DNA from: Acidimicrobiia bacterium
Lineage (GTDB): Bacteria; Actinomycetota; Acidimicrobiia; Acidimicrobiales; Aldehydirespiratoraceae
DNA length: 32,798 nt
NCBI GenBank assembly: GCA_024421085.1
Contig: JAHQYN010000027.1
Location: 1 to 32,798, forward strand
Direction of reading: 5' to 3'
Position numbers and translations under genes: made by a program
Part shown: in pieces, positions 22,683-31,253 of the stretch
Position numbering within the stretch: position 1 is the stretch's first letter
How the letters are laid out: each line of letters opens with the position of its first letter
Notes under the pieces: generated by a model
The model's input: only the letters and a program-made list of their open reading frames with translations
Told to the model about the DNA's origin: nothing
Database searches by the model: none

Positions 22683-24512
22683 ATGGCGAGTCGATACGCC
22701 GAACCGGCCTGCAGCATCGATCCCGACAACTCGAAGGGTTGGCTTCGCAGGGTATGGCCGGTGGTATGGCAACAGAAGTACGTCTTCGTCAGCGGCATCG
22801 GTTTCGGACTGCTGGCCACGGTTGCCACGGTGCTCGTGCCTCTGGCCGTCGGACGCGGCATCGATGCGATCGACGCCGGCGATACTCCCACGCCCTATGT
22901 GATCACCCTGGTCGTGCTTGCGATGATGCGTTTCGGGTTTGGTTTCGGGTATCGCTTCAACCTCTTCAGGGCCGCGCTGCAGATTGAGAATGACCTTCGG
23001 AATCTGATCTTCGCACGGCTCACGGAACTGTCGTTCAGCTACTGGGACCGGGTTCAGAGCGGCCAGATCATCAGTCGTGCCAACACCGACATCCGGTCGA
23101 TCCAGCTGCTCTTCGCCTTCGGGCCGTTGATCGCCATGCAACTCGTGCTGTTGACGATGGCCCTGGTCGTGATGCTGGTGACCGATGTCGCCCTCACAGT
23201 CGTTGCGCTGGCCGGCCTGCCACTGGTGTTCATCATCGGTGTGAAACTGCGGAAAGTGATCTTTCCGCTCTCCTGGGTGGCCCAGGCCCGCCAAGCCGAA
23301 GTGGCCACGATCGTCGACGAGAACATCCAAGGCGCCCGTGTCGTGAAGGCTTTCGCGCAGGAGTCCGAGCAGGTGCAGACCTTGGCGATGGCGTCGCATC
23401 GGCTTCGCTGGGTTGGTGGCGAGGTGGCCCGCACTCGTGCCCGTTATGCCCCGGCGATGGAGGCTCTGCCGCGTCTGGGACTGGCGCTGGTGCTGTGGTA
23501 CGGAGGCATCCAGACGATCGACGGCGATATCGGGATCGGTGACTTGGTGGTGTTCAGCACCTACGTTGTGCTGTTGGCCACACCCTTCCGGATGGTCGGG
23601 TTCATGCTCCTGCAGTGGCAGCGCGCCGCTGCCGCGGCCTTGCGGGTGTACGAGATCCTCGATGAGCAGCCTGCGGTGGCGGAGCCAGCCGATCCAGTGC
23701 CTCTGCGGGCGCCGCAGGGACGGATCGATTTCGAGAATGTGTCCTTCTCGTATCCGGGTTCGGACGGTTCGCTGGTGCTCGATCAGATGAGCTTCACGGT
23801 TGAACCGGGTGAGACCATCGCCATCGTCGGTCCGACTGGATGCGGAAAATCGACGGTCACCCGGTTGATTCCCCGCTTCTACGACAGCGATTCGGGTGTG
23901 ATTCGTATCGACGGCACCGACATCGCCGAGGTGTCGCTCACGGATCTGCGCAATGCCGTCAATGTGGTGACCGACGATCCGTTCCTGTTCGACACCAGCG
24001 TGTACGACAATGTCGCGTTCGCCCGCCCGACCGCGGAAACCGACATCGTCGACGCGGCCCTAGCCGACGCCGCTGCTTCAGAGTTCGTCGCCGAACTGCC
24101 CGACGGCGTGTTGACCGAGGTCGGCGAGCGGGGTTTCTCGCTGTCGGGAGGCCAGCGTCAGCGGCTCGCCTTGGCGCGGGGACTGCTGGCCGATCCTGCC
24201 GTGCTGGTGCTCGACGATGCGACCAGCGCCATCGACGTGACCGTCGAGCAGAGGATCCATGACGCGGTCAGGCGACGGCGCGCGAACCGCACAACGATTC
24301 TGATCGCACATCGACTGTCGACAATCGCCCTTGCCGACAGGGTGTTGCTGATGGACGAAGGGCGGATTGTCGCAGCTGGCGACCACTATGAGCTGTTGTC
24401 GAGCAACCCGGCCTACGCATCGATCCTCGCCGACACCACGACAGATGCCGCCGTCGGCGGCGATCTCGGCTCCTCGAACGGCTCCGGCCTGGACCACACC
24501 GGGCACCGCTGA
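22683..24512 (+). CDS. ABC exporter half-transporter with degenerate ATP site (subunit 1)
   Basis: 609 residues from ATG 22683; ATG 22611 is in frame, but codons 22611-22683 have low third-position GC and the N-terminus there is not protein-like. Six membrane segments (from YVFVSGIGFGLLATVATVLV to GDLVVFSTYVVLLATPFRMV) precede an ATPase domain with Walker A GPTGCGKST, ABC signature LSGGQ, Walker B LVLDDATSAID and H-loop IAHRLSTI. The residue after the Walker B Asp is Asp, not the catalytic Glu. This is the mark of the degenerate subunit in heterodimeric type IV exporters such as TM287/288. It pairs with the next gene, which starts on its last base. Substrate (lipid or drug) unknown. Confidence 0.9.
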   Translation: MASRYAEPACSIDPDNSKGWLRRVWPVVWQQKYVFVSGIGFGLLATVATVLVPLAVGRGIDAIDAGDTPTPYVITLVVLAMMRFGFGFGYRFNLFRAALQIENDLRNLIFARLTELSFSYWDRVQSGQIISRANTDIRSIQLLFAFGPLIAMQLVLLTMALVVMLVTDVALTVVALAGLPLVFIIGVKLRKVIFPLSWVAQARQAEVATIVDENIQGARVVKAFAQESEQVQTLAMASHRLRWVGGEVARTRARYAPAMEALPRLGLALVLWYGGIQTIDGDIGIGDLVVFSTYVVLLATPFRMVGFMLLQWQRAAAAALRVYEILDEQPAVAEPADPVPLRAPQGRIDFENVSFSYPGSDGSLVLDQMSFTVEPGETIAIVGPTGCGKSTVTRLIPRFYDSDSGVIRIDGTDIAEVSLTDLRNAVNVVTDDPFLFDTSVYDNVAFARPTAETDIVDAALADAAASEFVAELPDGVLTEVGERGFSLSGGQRQRLALARGLLADPAVLVLDDATSAIDVTVEQRIHDAVRRRRANRTTILIAHRLSTIALADRVLLMDEGRIVAAGDHYELLSSNPAYASILADTTTDAAVGGDLGSSNGSGLDHTGHR

Positions 24513-26428
24513 TGTTCGCGGTCGGGGGTGGATTCGGTCAGCGGAGCGGTGCACCCACTTCGATGGAGGCCAACGCGGCGGCAGGACTGCCCCACGCGGA
24601 CGTCCCCGGCGACTTGCGCGAGAAGGTCATCAAGGTCCTCGAGCATGAACCTGAGCACAAGATCGCTGAGGTCCCGTGGAGACACGGCCAATGGGACCGG
24701 CGACCGTTCACCCTGGTGCGGTTCCTGTGGCCGCACCGGTTCCGGCTGGCCGCAGCAATCGTGCTGGTGCTGATCGAGACGGTAGCGGTGCAGATGGGGC
24801 CCGTCCTCACCCAGATCGGAATCGACGACGGCGTCCGCCAGGATCGACGCGGTGTCCTCGTCACCGCCGCGCTCGTGTATGTCGCGTCGGTGTTCGTGGC
24901 GGGCGCGCTCGGCCGTGCGCGGGTCGCATACACCGGAAACCTCGGTGAGCGCCTCAACGACAGCCTGCGGATCCGGGTCTTCAGCCACATGCAACGCCAA
25001 AGCATCGACTATTTCAACGAGGAAAAGGCTGGCGTCCTCATCACCCGAATGACCTCAGACATCGAGGCGCTCGCCGTCCTGTTCCAGGAGGGCATCGTGA
25101 ACCTGCTCGTGCAGATCTTCACCCTGCTGGTGATCACCAGTGCGCTGTTCTTCTATGACCCCCTTCTGGCAGTGATCACCTTGGCGGTGGCGATACCACC
25201 CACGTTGATCACCTCGCTGTGGTTCCGTGACGTCTCGGCCCGTTCCTATCTGGTCGTACGCGACCGTATAGCTGCGTTGCTTGCCAACCTTGCCGAGTCG
25301 CTCGCCGGTATCCGTGTGATCGCCGCTCACAACCGCCGCTCGGTCAATCTGGCGATGCACAGCGATCTGGTCGGCGAGCACCGCGACGGGGCGGTGGCCG
25401 CGGCGAGAGCCAACTCCACTTACGCTCCGGCCACTGAGTTCGTGGGCATCTGCACGCAGGCGGCGCTGCTCGGAGTGGGCGGTGCGATGGTTGTGAACGG
25501 ACGCATCAGCATCGGCGAAATGACCGCCTTCCTGCTGTTCCTCACCTCGTTCTTCGCCCCGATCCAGACACTTGTCCAGTTGTACAATTCCTATCAACAG
25601 GGCGGTGCAGCCATCGTCAAGCTGCGTGAGATGCTGGGCACCGAGCCCACGGTCGTCCAGGCCCCTGATGCCTACGAACTGCCGCCGATCGACGGCGAGA
25701 TCGAGCTTCGCGACGTTACTTTCGGGTATGCCGATGAGCGTCCGGTGCTTCACAACGTCTCACTGCGCATCGAGCCCGGGGAGACGGTCGCCTTCGTCGG
25801 CGAGACCGGCGCCGGGAAGTCGACTGTCGCGCAGCTGCTGATGCGTTTCTACGACCCGCAACAGGGATCGCTGCTGATCGACGGACACGACCTCCGCTCC
25901 GTCGAGATCGCCAGCCTTCGTTCACAACTCGGGGTCGTTCCCCAAGAGCCTTTCCTGTTCGCCGGTGTGGTGCGTGACAACCTCGCGTTCGCCCAGCCCG
26001 ACGCCAGCGACCGCACTCTGTGGGCCGCGCTGCAGGCCGTGGGCATAGACGATCTCGTGGAACGGCTCGGCGGGCTCGACGCGGTGGTGCATGAACGGGG
26101 AGCATCGTTGTCGGCCGGTGAGCGGCAACTCTTGGCGCTGGCGCGTGCCCTGGTTGCCCGGCCCCGAGTGTTGATCCTCGACGAGGCGACCAGCAACCTA
26201 GACCTCGTCTCGGAATCGCGGGTGGAAGTGGCCCTCGACGTCGTGCTTGAGAGCCGCACCGCGGTGATCATCGCCCACCGGCTGGCCACGGCTCGCCGGG
26301 CTGACCGGATCGCGGTGGTTCACGACGGTGAGGTCGTCGAACTCGGTTCACATGACGAGTTGGTGGCCCTGGGTGGGCGCTATGCCGCGATGTATGCGAC
26401 GTGGGTCGCCCACGGCGGGGCAAAATGA
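24512..26428 (+). CDS. ABC exporter half-transporter with canonical catalytic Glu (subunit 2)
   Basis: 638 residues, start ATG 24512 overlapping the previous stop (TGATG). An ~75-residue soluble N-terminus leads into six membrane segments: LVRFLWPHRFRLAAAIVLVL, VYVASVFVAGALGRARVAYT, LLVQIFTLLVITSALFFYDP and later GEMTAFLLFLTSFFAPIQTL. The ATPase has Walker A GETGAGKST, signature LSAGERQL (a departure from LSGGQ), Walker B VLILDEATSNLD with the catalytic Glu, and H-loop IAHRLATA. Subunit 1 has the complementary pattern, normal signature and Asp for Glu. The pair therefore has one active and one degenerate ATP site, as in asymmetric heterodimeric exporters. Export direction is inferred from the fold; substrate unknown. 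Confidence 0.92.
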   Translation: MFAVGGGFGQRSGAPTSMEANAAAGLPHADVPGDLREKVIKVLEHEPEHKIAEVPWRHGQWDRRPFTLVRFLWPHRFRLAAAIVLVLIETVAVQMGPVLTQIGIDDGVRQDRRGVLVTAALVYVASVFVAGALGRARVAYTGNLGERLNDSLRIRVFSHMQRQSIDYFNEEKAGVLITRMTSDIEALAVLFQEGIVNLLVQIFTLLVITSALFFYDPLLAVITLAVAIPPTLITSLWFRDVSARSYLVVRDRIAALLANLAESLAGIRVIAAHNRRSVNLAMHSDLVGEHRDGAVAAARANSTYAPATEFVGICTQAALLGVGGAMVVNGRISIGEMTAFLLFLTSFFAPIQTLVQLYNSYQQGGAAIVKLREMLGTEPTVVQAPDAYELPPIDGEIELRDVTFGYADERPVLHNVSLRIEPGETVAFVGETGAGKSTVAQLLMRFYDPQQGSLLIDGHDLRSVEIASLRSQLGVVPQEPFLFAGVVRDNLAFAQPDASDRTLWAALQAVGIDDLVERLGGLDAVVHERGASLSAGERQLLALARALVARPRVLILDEATSNLDLVSESRVEVALDVVLESRTAVIIAHRLATARRADRIAVVHDGEVVELGSHDELVALGGRYAAMYATWVAHGGAK

Positions 26429-26443
26429 GCGGGCGATGACACC

Positions 26444-27166
26444 ATGAATGTGGAGCCCGAGATCATTCTTGCCGCTGTGGCGATCATGGCGGTGGCGTCC
26501 TGCGTGCAGGGTTCGATCGGGTTCGGTTGCGGCCTGCTCGCCATTCCCCTCTTTGCCCTGCTCGACCCGGACCTGGTCCCCGGACCGATCTTCGTGGGCA
26601 ACGCGGCGCTGACCACTTCCACCGCGCTGCGCGAACGCCAAGACATCGACTGGTCCTCGGTCAGCTGGGCGACCGCCGGCCGCCTCCCCGGAACCATCGT
26701 GGGTTCGCTGGTGTTGGCGCGCGCAACCGACACGAGCCTGCAGCTTCTCGTGGCCATCGTGATCCTGGCGGCTGTGGCGCTGTCGGTGGGCCCGCTGAAA
26801 GTCCCGACCAACTCTTCGACGCTGTTAGGAGCGGGCGGCTTCTCGGGGTTCAGCTCCACCTCGGTGGGTTTCGGAGGACCGCCTATGGCGTTGCTGTTGC
26901 AGCACCGGCCCGGCCCGCAGTTCCGTTCAACAATGGGCGCGTACTTCACGGTCGGGCTCGTGATGGTTGTGCCCGGAATAGCTCTCGCCGGCCGGCTCGG
27001 TCTCGACGAGCTGCTCGTCGGTGCCGCTCTGGTGCCCGGGGCATTCGCCGGTTTCGCTGCCTCGGGACCGCTGCGCCGCCACGTCGACGCCCGCAGTCTG
27101 GCTCCGATCGTGCTGGCCGGGGCGACGGTTGCCGCGATCGCCCTGCTCGTGCGGGTGTTCGGCTGA
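26444..27166 (+). CDS. TauE/SafE-family anion permease
   Basis: 240 residues with two hydrophobic halves, each starting with a Gly-rich segment: VASCVQGSIGFGCGLLAIPL near residue 20 and FSGFSSTSVGFGGPPMALLL near residue 130. This internal repeat and the GFGxG / GxGGPP pattern define TauE/SafE (DUF81) permeases, which move sulfite, sulfoacetate or related organic anions across the membrane. It lies 15 bases after the ABC exporter gene and overlaps the next ATPase gene by one base (TGATG), so it belongs to one four-gene operon. That context does not fix the substrate. Confidence 0.85.
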   Translation: MNVEPEIILAAVAIMAVASCVQGSIGFGCGLLAIPLFALLDPDLVPGPIFVGNAALTTSTALRERQDIDWSSVSWATAGRLPGTIVGSLVLARATDTSLQLLVAIVILAAVALSVGPLKVPTNSSTLLGAGGFSGFSSTSVGFGGPPMALLLQHRPGPQFRSTMGAYFTVGLVMVVPGIALAGRLGLDELLVGAALVPGAFAGFAASGPLRRHVDARSLAPIVLAGATVAAIALLVRVFG

Positions 27167-27975
27167 TGTGCGGCACAGACCCGGTCGCGCCCGCTACCGC
27201 AGTCCTGGACCTGCGCGGCGTGCAGCGCTCGATCGACGGCGTGGAGATACTGCGTGGCATCGACTGGCGCGTCGAGCCTCGCCAGCACTGGGTGGTGTTG
27301 GGCCCCAACGGCTGCGGCAAGACGACCCTGATGCAGATCGCCTCGATGTGGCTGCATCCCTCCGCGGGCGAGGTGGAGGTGCTCGGTCAGCGGCTGGGGC
27401 GCACCGACGTCCGCACTCTGCGGTCACGCGTCGGGTTCTGCAGTGCCGCTCTGGCGAAGATGCTGCGGCCGCAGCTGCTGGTGTTGGACGTGGTGATGAC
27501 CGCGCTGAACGCGGCGTTGGAACCTTGGTGGCACACCTACAGCGACGACGACCGCAGCCGCGCCCAAGCGGTGCTTGATCGAGTCGGGGCGGGCCATCTG
27601 CGCGGGCGGCACTTCGGAGTGTGTTCGGAGGGTGAGCGGCAGCGGGTGCTGGTGGCGCGTTCGTTGATGACCGACCCGGCGCTGGTGCTGCTCGACGAGC
27701 CGACCGCGGCGCTCGACCTCGCAGGGCGGGAACAGTTCGTCTCGATGCTCAACGATCTGGCGACAGATCCCGCCAACCCGCCGATGGTGTTGGTGACCCA
27801 TCATGTCGAAGAGATCCCGGACCGGTTCACCCACTGCCTGCTGCTTCGTGACGGCCGCATTCTGGCCCGGGGCCCGATAGCAGAGGTGCTCACAGATGAA
27901 CTGCTCAGTTCCTGTTTCGGTCTGCCCCTCGTTGTCGAGCAGCGGAACCGCCGCTGGACGGCTTGGACGAACTGA
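27166..27975 (+). CDS. Soluble ABC-type ATPase
   Basis: 269 residues from ATG 27166, overlapping the permease stop by one base; an upstream open frame is only the shadow of the permease. It has a single ATPase domain without membrane segments: Walker A GPNGCGKTT in HWVVLGPNGCGKTTLMQIAS, an unusual signature CSEGERQRVLVARSL (SEGE for SGGQ), Walker B LVLLDEPTAALD, and switch His in LVTHHVEEIPDRF. The overall sequence recalls ModF/PhnC/FbpC-like ATPases that partner separate permeases, but no such permease lies nearby except the TauE-type protein, which does not use ATP in its family. Its 3' end overlaps convergent thiN by 71 bases. Confidence 0.88.
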   Translation: MCGTDPVAPATAVLDLRGVQRSIDGVEILRGIDWRVEPRQHWVVLGPNGCGKTTLMQIASMWLHPSAGEVEVLGQRLGRTDVRTLRSRVGFCSAALAKMLRPQLLVLDVVMTALNAALEPWWHTYSDDDRSRAQAVLDRVGAGHLRGRHFGVCSEGERQRVLVARSLMTDPALVLLDEPTAALDLAGREQFVSMLNDLATDPANPPMVLVTHHVEEIPDRFTHCLLLRDGRILARGPIAEVLTDELLSSCFGLPLVVEQRNRRWTAWTN

Positions 27976-28603
27976 TCACCAGCACCACGCCCGATTCGAC
28001 CCTGATCGTCGGCGCGTCGGCGACGGCCTCATTGGAGATTCCGAGAGCGACCAGCGAGGGGAGGTCGCCGCCGGCGAGCGGGTATCTCAACTTGGTGGTG
28101 GTCACGCCCTGCGCGGTTGCGCCCACTGCGTGCAGTGCCAGCGCCTCTCCTGCGACCAGCGGAATCGTTCGCTCATCACCGCCATGCACGACCCACACCC
28201 GATGCTCTCCGACGACCGCATCGATGACGGCTTGTCGCCAACGCGGCGACGCCAGCACCAGCAGGTTCGCGAGCTGGTGATCGAGACGTCCACCGTCGCG
28301 CAGCAGCACCGCAACCCGTTGAGCCCCGCTCCAGATCGCCGCGGTCAGGGCGAGTTCAAGGTCCGACTCGTCCTTGTCGCGCCGGTGTTGTTGGATCTCG
28401 GCGCCGCCCGCAGCGGCATCCGACAGTGCCTGTTGCGAGACGGAGTCCAAGTCGCCGACCACCAGGTCGACGGATCGGCCCGCAGCCAGCAGCACTTCGA
28501 GCCCTGCGTCTGCCGCGATCACAAGGTCGGTCTGCGGGGCGCGTTCAACGGCTCTGAGGGGCGCCCCCGAGGCGACCACCAAGGCACTGCTCGCGGTACG
28601 CAT
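27905..28603 (-). CDS. thiN: Thiamine pyrophosphokinase
   Basis: 232 residues from ATG 28603. Signature blocks in order: VIAADAGLEVLL, DLVVGDLDSVS, RDKDESDLELAL and DGGRLDHQLANLLVL. These are the ATP/Mg2+ and thiamine-binding motifs of the TPK/ThiN family, which transfers pyrophosphate from ATP to thiamine. A beta-rich C-terminal domain follows (ERTIPLVAGEALALHAVGAT, YPLAGGDLPSLVALGISNE). The last ~25 residues are Ser/Gly/Arg-rich and overlap the ABC ATPase gene from the other strand, so this tail may be a late extension. The start codon lies inside the first copy of a ~15-bp tandem repeat, which must affect the leader. Confidence 0.9.
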   Translation of the reverse strand: MRTASSALVVASGAPLRAVERAPQTDLVIAADAGLEVLLAAGRSVDLVVGDLDSVSQQALSDAAAGGAEIQQHRRDKDESDLELALTAAIWSGAQRVAVLLRDGGRLDHQLANLLVLASPRWRQAVIDAVVGEHRVWVVHGGDERTIPLVAGEALALHAVGATAQGVTTTKLRYPLAGGDLPSLVALGISNEAVADAPTIRVESGVVLVISSSKPSSGGSAARQRGADRNRN

Positions 28604-28680
28604 CAGGACAGGCGCATCAGGGCAGGACGCATCAGGGCAGGCACATCAGGACAGGACGCATCAGGACAGGACGCATCAGG
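28601..28680. repeat. 14/15-bp minisatellite spanning a stop codon and a start codon
   Basis: CATCAGG(A/G)CAGG units start at 28601, 28615, 28630, 28644, 28659 and 28674 (spacing 14, 15, 14, 15, 15). On the minus strand the last copy provides the TGA stop of the upstream membrane-protein gene (28676-28678), and the first copy provides the ATG of thiN (28601-28603). The whole gap between two genes is therefore made of repeats. Confidence 0.9.
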
Positions 28681-30061
28681 TGCCGAGAAGTAACAGCAGA
28701 CCGATGACGGTGTAGGCGACCATCACTGTCAGCATCGGATACTGCGAGCGCAGCGCGGTCTCACGCTGGTACCGGTCGATCGCCAGGTCATGGGCGGCGG
28801 CCACCGCGAGCACATGCCCCACCGCGATGGAGACCGCCTGGACCCAGGCAATCTGGGCGGGGCTGACCAGAGTCCAGTTGATCGCATAGTCCCTGGTACC
28901 GAAGAGGTCCCAGCCGTGCCCGAAGGGATCGGACAACAGGTTGATCAACACTTGCCCGTCCAACAGCAGGGCGCTGAAGTAGTGGGCGAACGCGTAGGCG
29001 ACCACGATCGGCACGAGCGTCGGGGCGAACTGTACTGCCAGGTGCCGGGTCGAGTCGCCGGCGACGACCGCCATCGCCTTGACGGCCAGCATGTAGAGCA
29101 TCGCCACGAAGGCGACGATCACCACCAGGCCGAGGGTGTTGATCAACGCCGATTCCCAGCCGGTGAGGTCGCCGGCGATGTCCAACCAGATCGAACTGCG
29201 GGTGAAACCGTCGAATGTCGTCGCCCCGAGCACCGTCAGGATGAATACGACGCTGTACAGGCCGCCGCGCAAGGTGGTGAGCCCCGAAAGCGGGGTCCGC
29301 AGCCGCAGGGCCTTGGTGTCGTCACGATAGATCGGGGCGATCAGCGAGATCTTCTGGAACAGCACTGCGAAACCGTCGGCGGAGCGAACCCAGCCACGTC
29401 CGAGCACTGCAGCACCGGCAAGCATCACCGCTGAGTACCCGGTCAGGAACACTGCGACCGAACGGGGTGAGTCGGTGCTGTGGTAGGCCAACTCGAACCA
29501 GAGGTATGCCGCTATCGCCGCGACCGCGACCCAGCCCACGCGTCGATCTCCGGTGCCGTGATCCGCCGCCGACATTGGGGTCCTGGCGATTCTGGCCTTC
29601 AGCGAGGCCGCCGCGTCCGCAATTGTCGGGTACGGGTTGAACGCACTCCAGACATCACCGACCAGCACAGACACGAGTTGCAGCCCGACCCAGAACCAGA
29701 TCAGAAACGCCGTCGGGGCGATGTTGACCGAGGGAGTGGGCTTACCCCACCAGGCCGCTGCGATCACCAACGCAAATCCCAATACTCCGACGAGTTTGCA
29801 GAGAACCTCGATGGACCTTCCCACCGATGACGCCAGCGAGGCGACCCGGCGACCACCTGCCGCAGCGGCCAGGCGCGGCTTGTCCCAGAAGGTTCCGAGC
29901 GCCACGAACGACACGATCACCGAGAACGCCGCGGCCCAGGCCATCTGCCATGCTGGCAGAGGAAGATCGGTGCGGGTTCCGGTGCCGTGAGCCGCCACGG
30001 GTTGCGCTGCTGTCAGCAACCACGCACCCAACAACAACCCGAGGAGCCAACGACGGATCAT
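28676..30061 (-). CDS. Polytopic membrane protein of unknown function
   Basis: 461 residues from ATG 30061. A signal-like N-terminus (WLLGLLLGAWLLTAAQPVAA) is followed by HGTGTRTDLPLPAWQMAWAA and about ten membrane segments, with NPYPTIADAAASL after the third and a GTRDYAINWTLVSPAQIAWV segment near the end. Several conserved His/Asp residues lie near the membrane (AHGTGTRTDLP, FAHYFSALLLDGQ, YAINW), suggesting an active site or a metal site. Similar actinobacterial membrane proteins are sometimes labelled fenitrothion hydrolase in databases (from memory), but nothing here supports that activity. It is divergent from the broken phosphotransferase on the other strand and upstream of thiN, sharing the repeat gap. 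Confidence 0.75.
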   Translation of the reverse strand: MIRRWLLGLLLGAWLLTAAQPVAAHGTGTRTDLPLPAWQMAWAAAFSVIVSFVALGTFWDKPRLAAAAGGRRVASLASSVGRSIEVLCKLVGVLGFALVIAAAWWGKPTPSVNIAPTAFLIWFWVGLQLVSVLVGDVWSAFNPYPTIADAAASLKARIARTPMSAADHGTGDRRVGWVAVAAIAAYLWFELAYHSTDSPRSVAVFLTGYSAVMLAGAAVLGRGWVRSADGFAVLFQKISLIAPIYRDDTKALRLRTPLSGLTTLRGGLYSVVFILTVLGATTFDGFTRSSIWLDIAGDLTGWESALINTLGLVVIVAFVAMLYMLAVKAMAVVAGDSTRHLAVQFAPTLVPIVVAYAFAHYFSALLLDGQVLINLLSDPFGHGWDLFGTRDYAINWTLVSPAQIAWVQAVSIAVGHVLAVAAAHDLAIDRYQRETALRSQYPMLTVMVAYTVIGLLLLLGT

Positions 30062-30116
30062 GACCGGCAGGGTACTCCGGTTCGACAGCCCCCAACGACG
30101 CGGCAAATGTAGTTCT

Positions 30117-30353
30117 GTGACCGAACCGACGAACGACGATTACGACCACATTGCCGAGCCGCTCGCGGCCTGGCTGGCCGGACATCTCGATGACGCGACC
30201 CACATCGAGGTCGGCGCGTTCGACCGACCCGGTGGCGGCTACTCCGCGGAGACGCTGATCGTGCCGGTCACAGTCACCACGCGCTCGTCAACTGAACAGC
30301 ACACCATCGTGCTGCGCCGTGAAACGCCTGAACCGCCCGTCTACCCGGTCCAG
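30117..30353 (+). pseudogene. APH-like phosphotransferase, N-terminal fragment
   Basis: From GTG 30117 the product reads VTEPTNDDYDHIAEPLAAWL and on to VEVGAFDRPGGGYSAETLIV-type sequence (here IEVGAFDRPGGGYSAE), then TIVLRRETPEPPVYPV and Q. This is the typical first ~80 residues of large actinobacterial aminoglycoside-phosphotransferase-fold proteins (the acyl-CoA-dehydrogenase-associated APH type): a Gly-rich ATP loop (GGGYSAETL) and the conserved Lys/Arg strand (VLRRE). After PVQ the sequence changes to unrelated residues and the kinase catalytic loop is missing. The gene has been cut at about 30353. The start codon is 55 bases from the divergent membrane-protein start. Confidence 0.7.
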
Positions 30354-30532
30354 GTCAAGGTTGGAAGGAAGACTCTCGTCGCTACGACTGCGGTCCTTAT
30401 GTTGGTGCCGATCCTGAACCATGCGCCCAATTCCCGCTGGAGGTCGAAGCCGTTGATATACATCGACTCGTTGTAATTTCGAGACCGGATCCGGTTCGTG
30501 GCTGTACTCGTCCACGGGCTCCAAGACGGTGA
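30354..30532 (+). pseudogene. Unassigned coding-like fragment joined to the phosphotransferase remnant
   Basis: In a frame different from the phosphotransferase piece, bases from about 30356 read QGWKEDSRRYDCGPYVGADP, then EPCAQFPLEVEAVDIHRLVV and ISRPDP, stopping at TGA 30530-30532. It looks like a real protein tail, but I do not recognise the family. No start codon is present, so it is probably the remnant of another gene fused by deletion. Its stop overlaps the next possible start as GTGA. Confidence 0.35.
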
Positions 30533-30945
30533 CAGCCTTGGGTGCGCTCATCGGTTCAACCCTCGGAACTCTGCGCGCCCGCCGGACTCTGCTCACCAGA
30601 GAAGACCGCACGCAGATCTTCGAGGCCGGCGGGCAGTTCGATCGGCGGGTCCGGCAGTTGCTCGACGCCGCGGTCGGCCAACCAGCGCTTCAGGGAGCCA
30701 ATGTCGTCGCTCCACGAACGCGGGTCGCCCATCATCACTTCGTAGAGTTCGACACCCTCGGGACCGGCAGCGAACGGGCCGAAGATGCTTACATCGCCAC
30801 CTATTACCGGGGGCATTGGTTCTGGATCGAAGATTCCGACCTGCAGTCCAAGTCCACCTTCATGCTGCTGCGACAACTGTTTGACCTGCAGGCCGGACAG
30901 AGCACATTTCAGGGGCCGACCCTGACTCTGCCGGTTGGTCGATGA
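30529..30945 (+). CDS. Conserved protein of unknown function, probably truncated at the N-terminus
   Basis: 138 residues from GTG 30529, overlapping the previous frame's stop (GTGA); the frame is open upstream only to about 30457. The C-terminal third, AEDAYIATYYRGHWFWIEDS followed by DLQSKSTFMLLRQLFDLQAG and GPTLTLPVGR, looks like a widespread bacterial family with a 'YRGHWFWI.D.DLQSK..F..L..LF.L' pattern and a TLTLPVG end. Family members are usually much longer, so this is likely a C-terminal part. The family has no known function to my knowledge. A minus-strand frame over 30556-30969 is also protein-like and cannot be fully excluded. Confidence 0.5.
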   Translation: MTALGALIGSTLGTLRARRTLLTREDRTQIFEAGGQFDRRVRQLLDAAVGQPALQGANVVAPRTRVAHHHFVEFDTLGTGSERAEDAYIATYYRGHWFWIEDSDLQSKSTFMLLRQLFDLQAGQSTFQGPTLTLPVGR

Positions 30946-31253
30946 TTGGGCGGGCAGCAGCAGTGTCATCAGCCGCCGAGATCGAATAAGCCGGGCTTTC
31001 CCCGTTCGCGCCTAAAGTGTGGTATGCAAATCCACCAGCACCGCTGAGCTATCGGTCAGCCGCTGTGTAACGATCAATGCACTTGGGCAGTTGGCCCACC
31101 AGGTGGGATGGTGTCCCGCTTGGCGTACATCGCCCGCAATGTGGTGTTTGCTGACGGCGTAGGCCCTTGTCCTCCTGGTCAGGCCGCATCAGGCACGCGA
31201 TGTCAGTCCCACTACTGTGGGAGCGCAATACGTACTACAACGTCTTGCGTCTG
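30946..31253. other. Intergenic stretch left of the RIT end, no supported gene
   Basis: About 300 bases without a convincing frame on either strand. It contains a short hairpin CCCACC-A-GGTGGG near 31097-31109. This is probably the flank into which the recombinase element inserted. Confidence 0.4.

Noticed and set aside
30556-30969. Minus-strand 137-codon frame opposite the 30529-30945 gene
   Set aside because: It looks protein-like, but the plus-strand frame carries a pattern I recognise (YRGHWFWI...DLQSK) and fits the GTGA overlap; not fully excluded.
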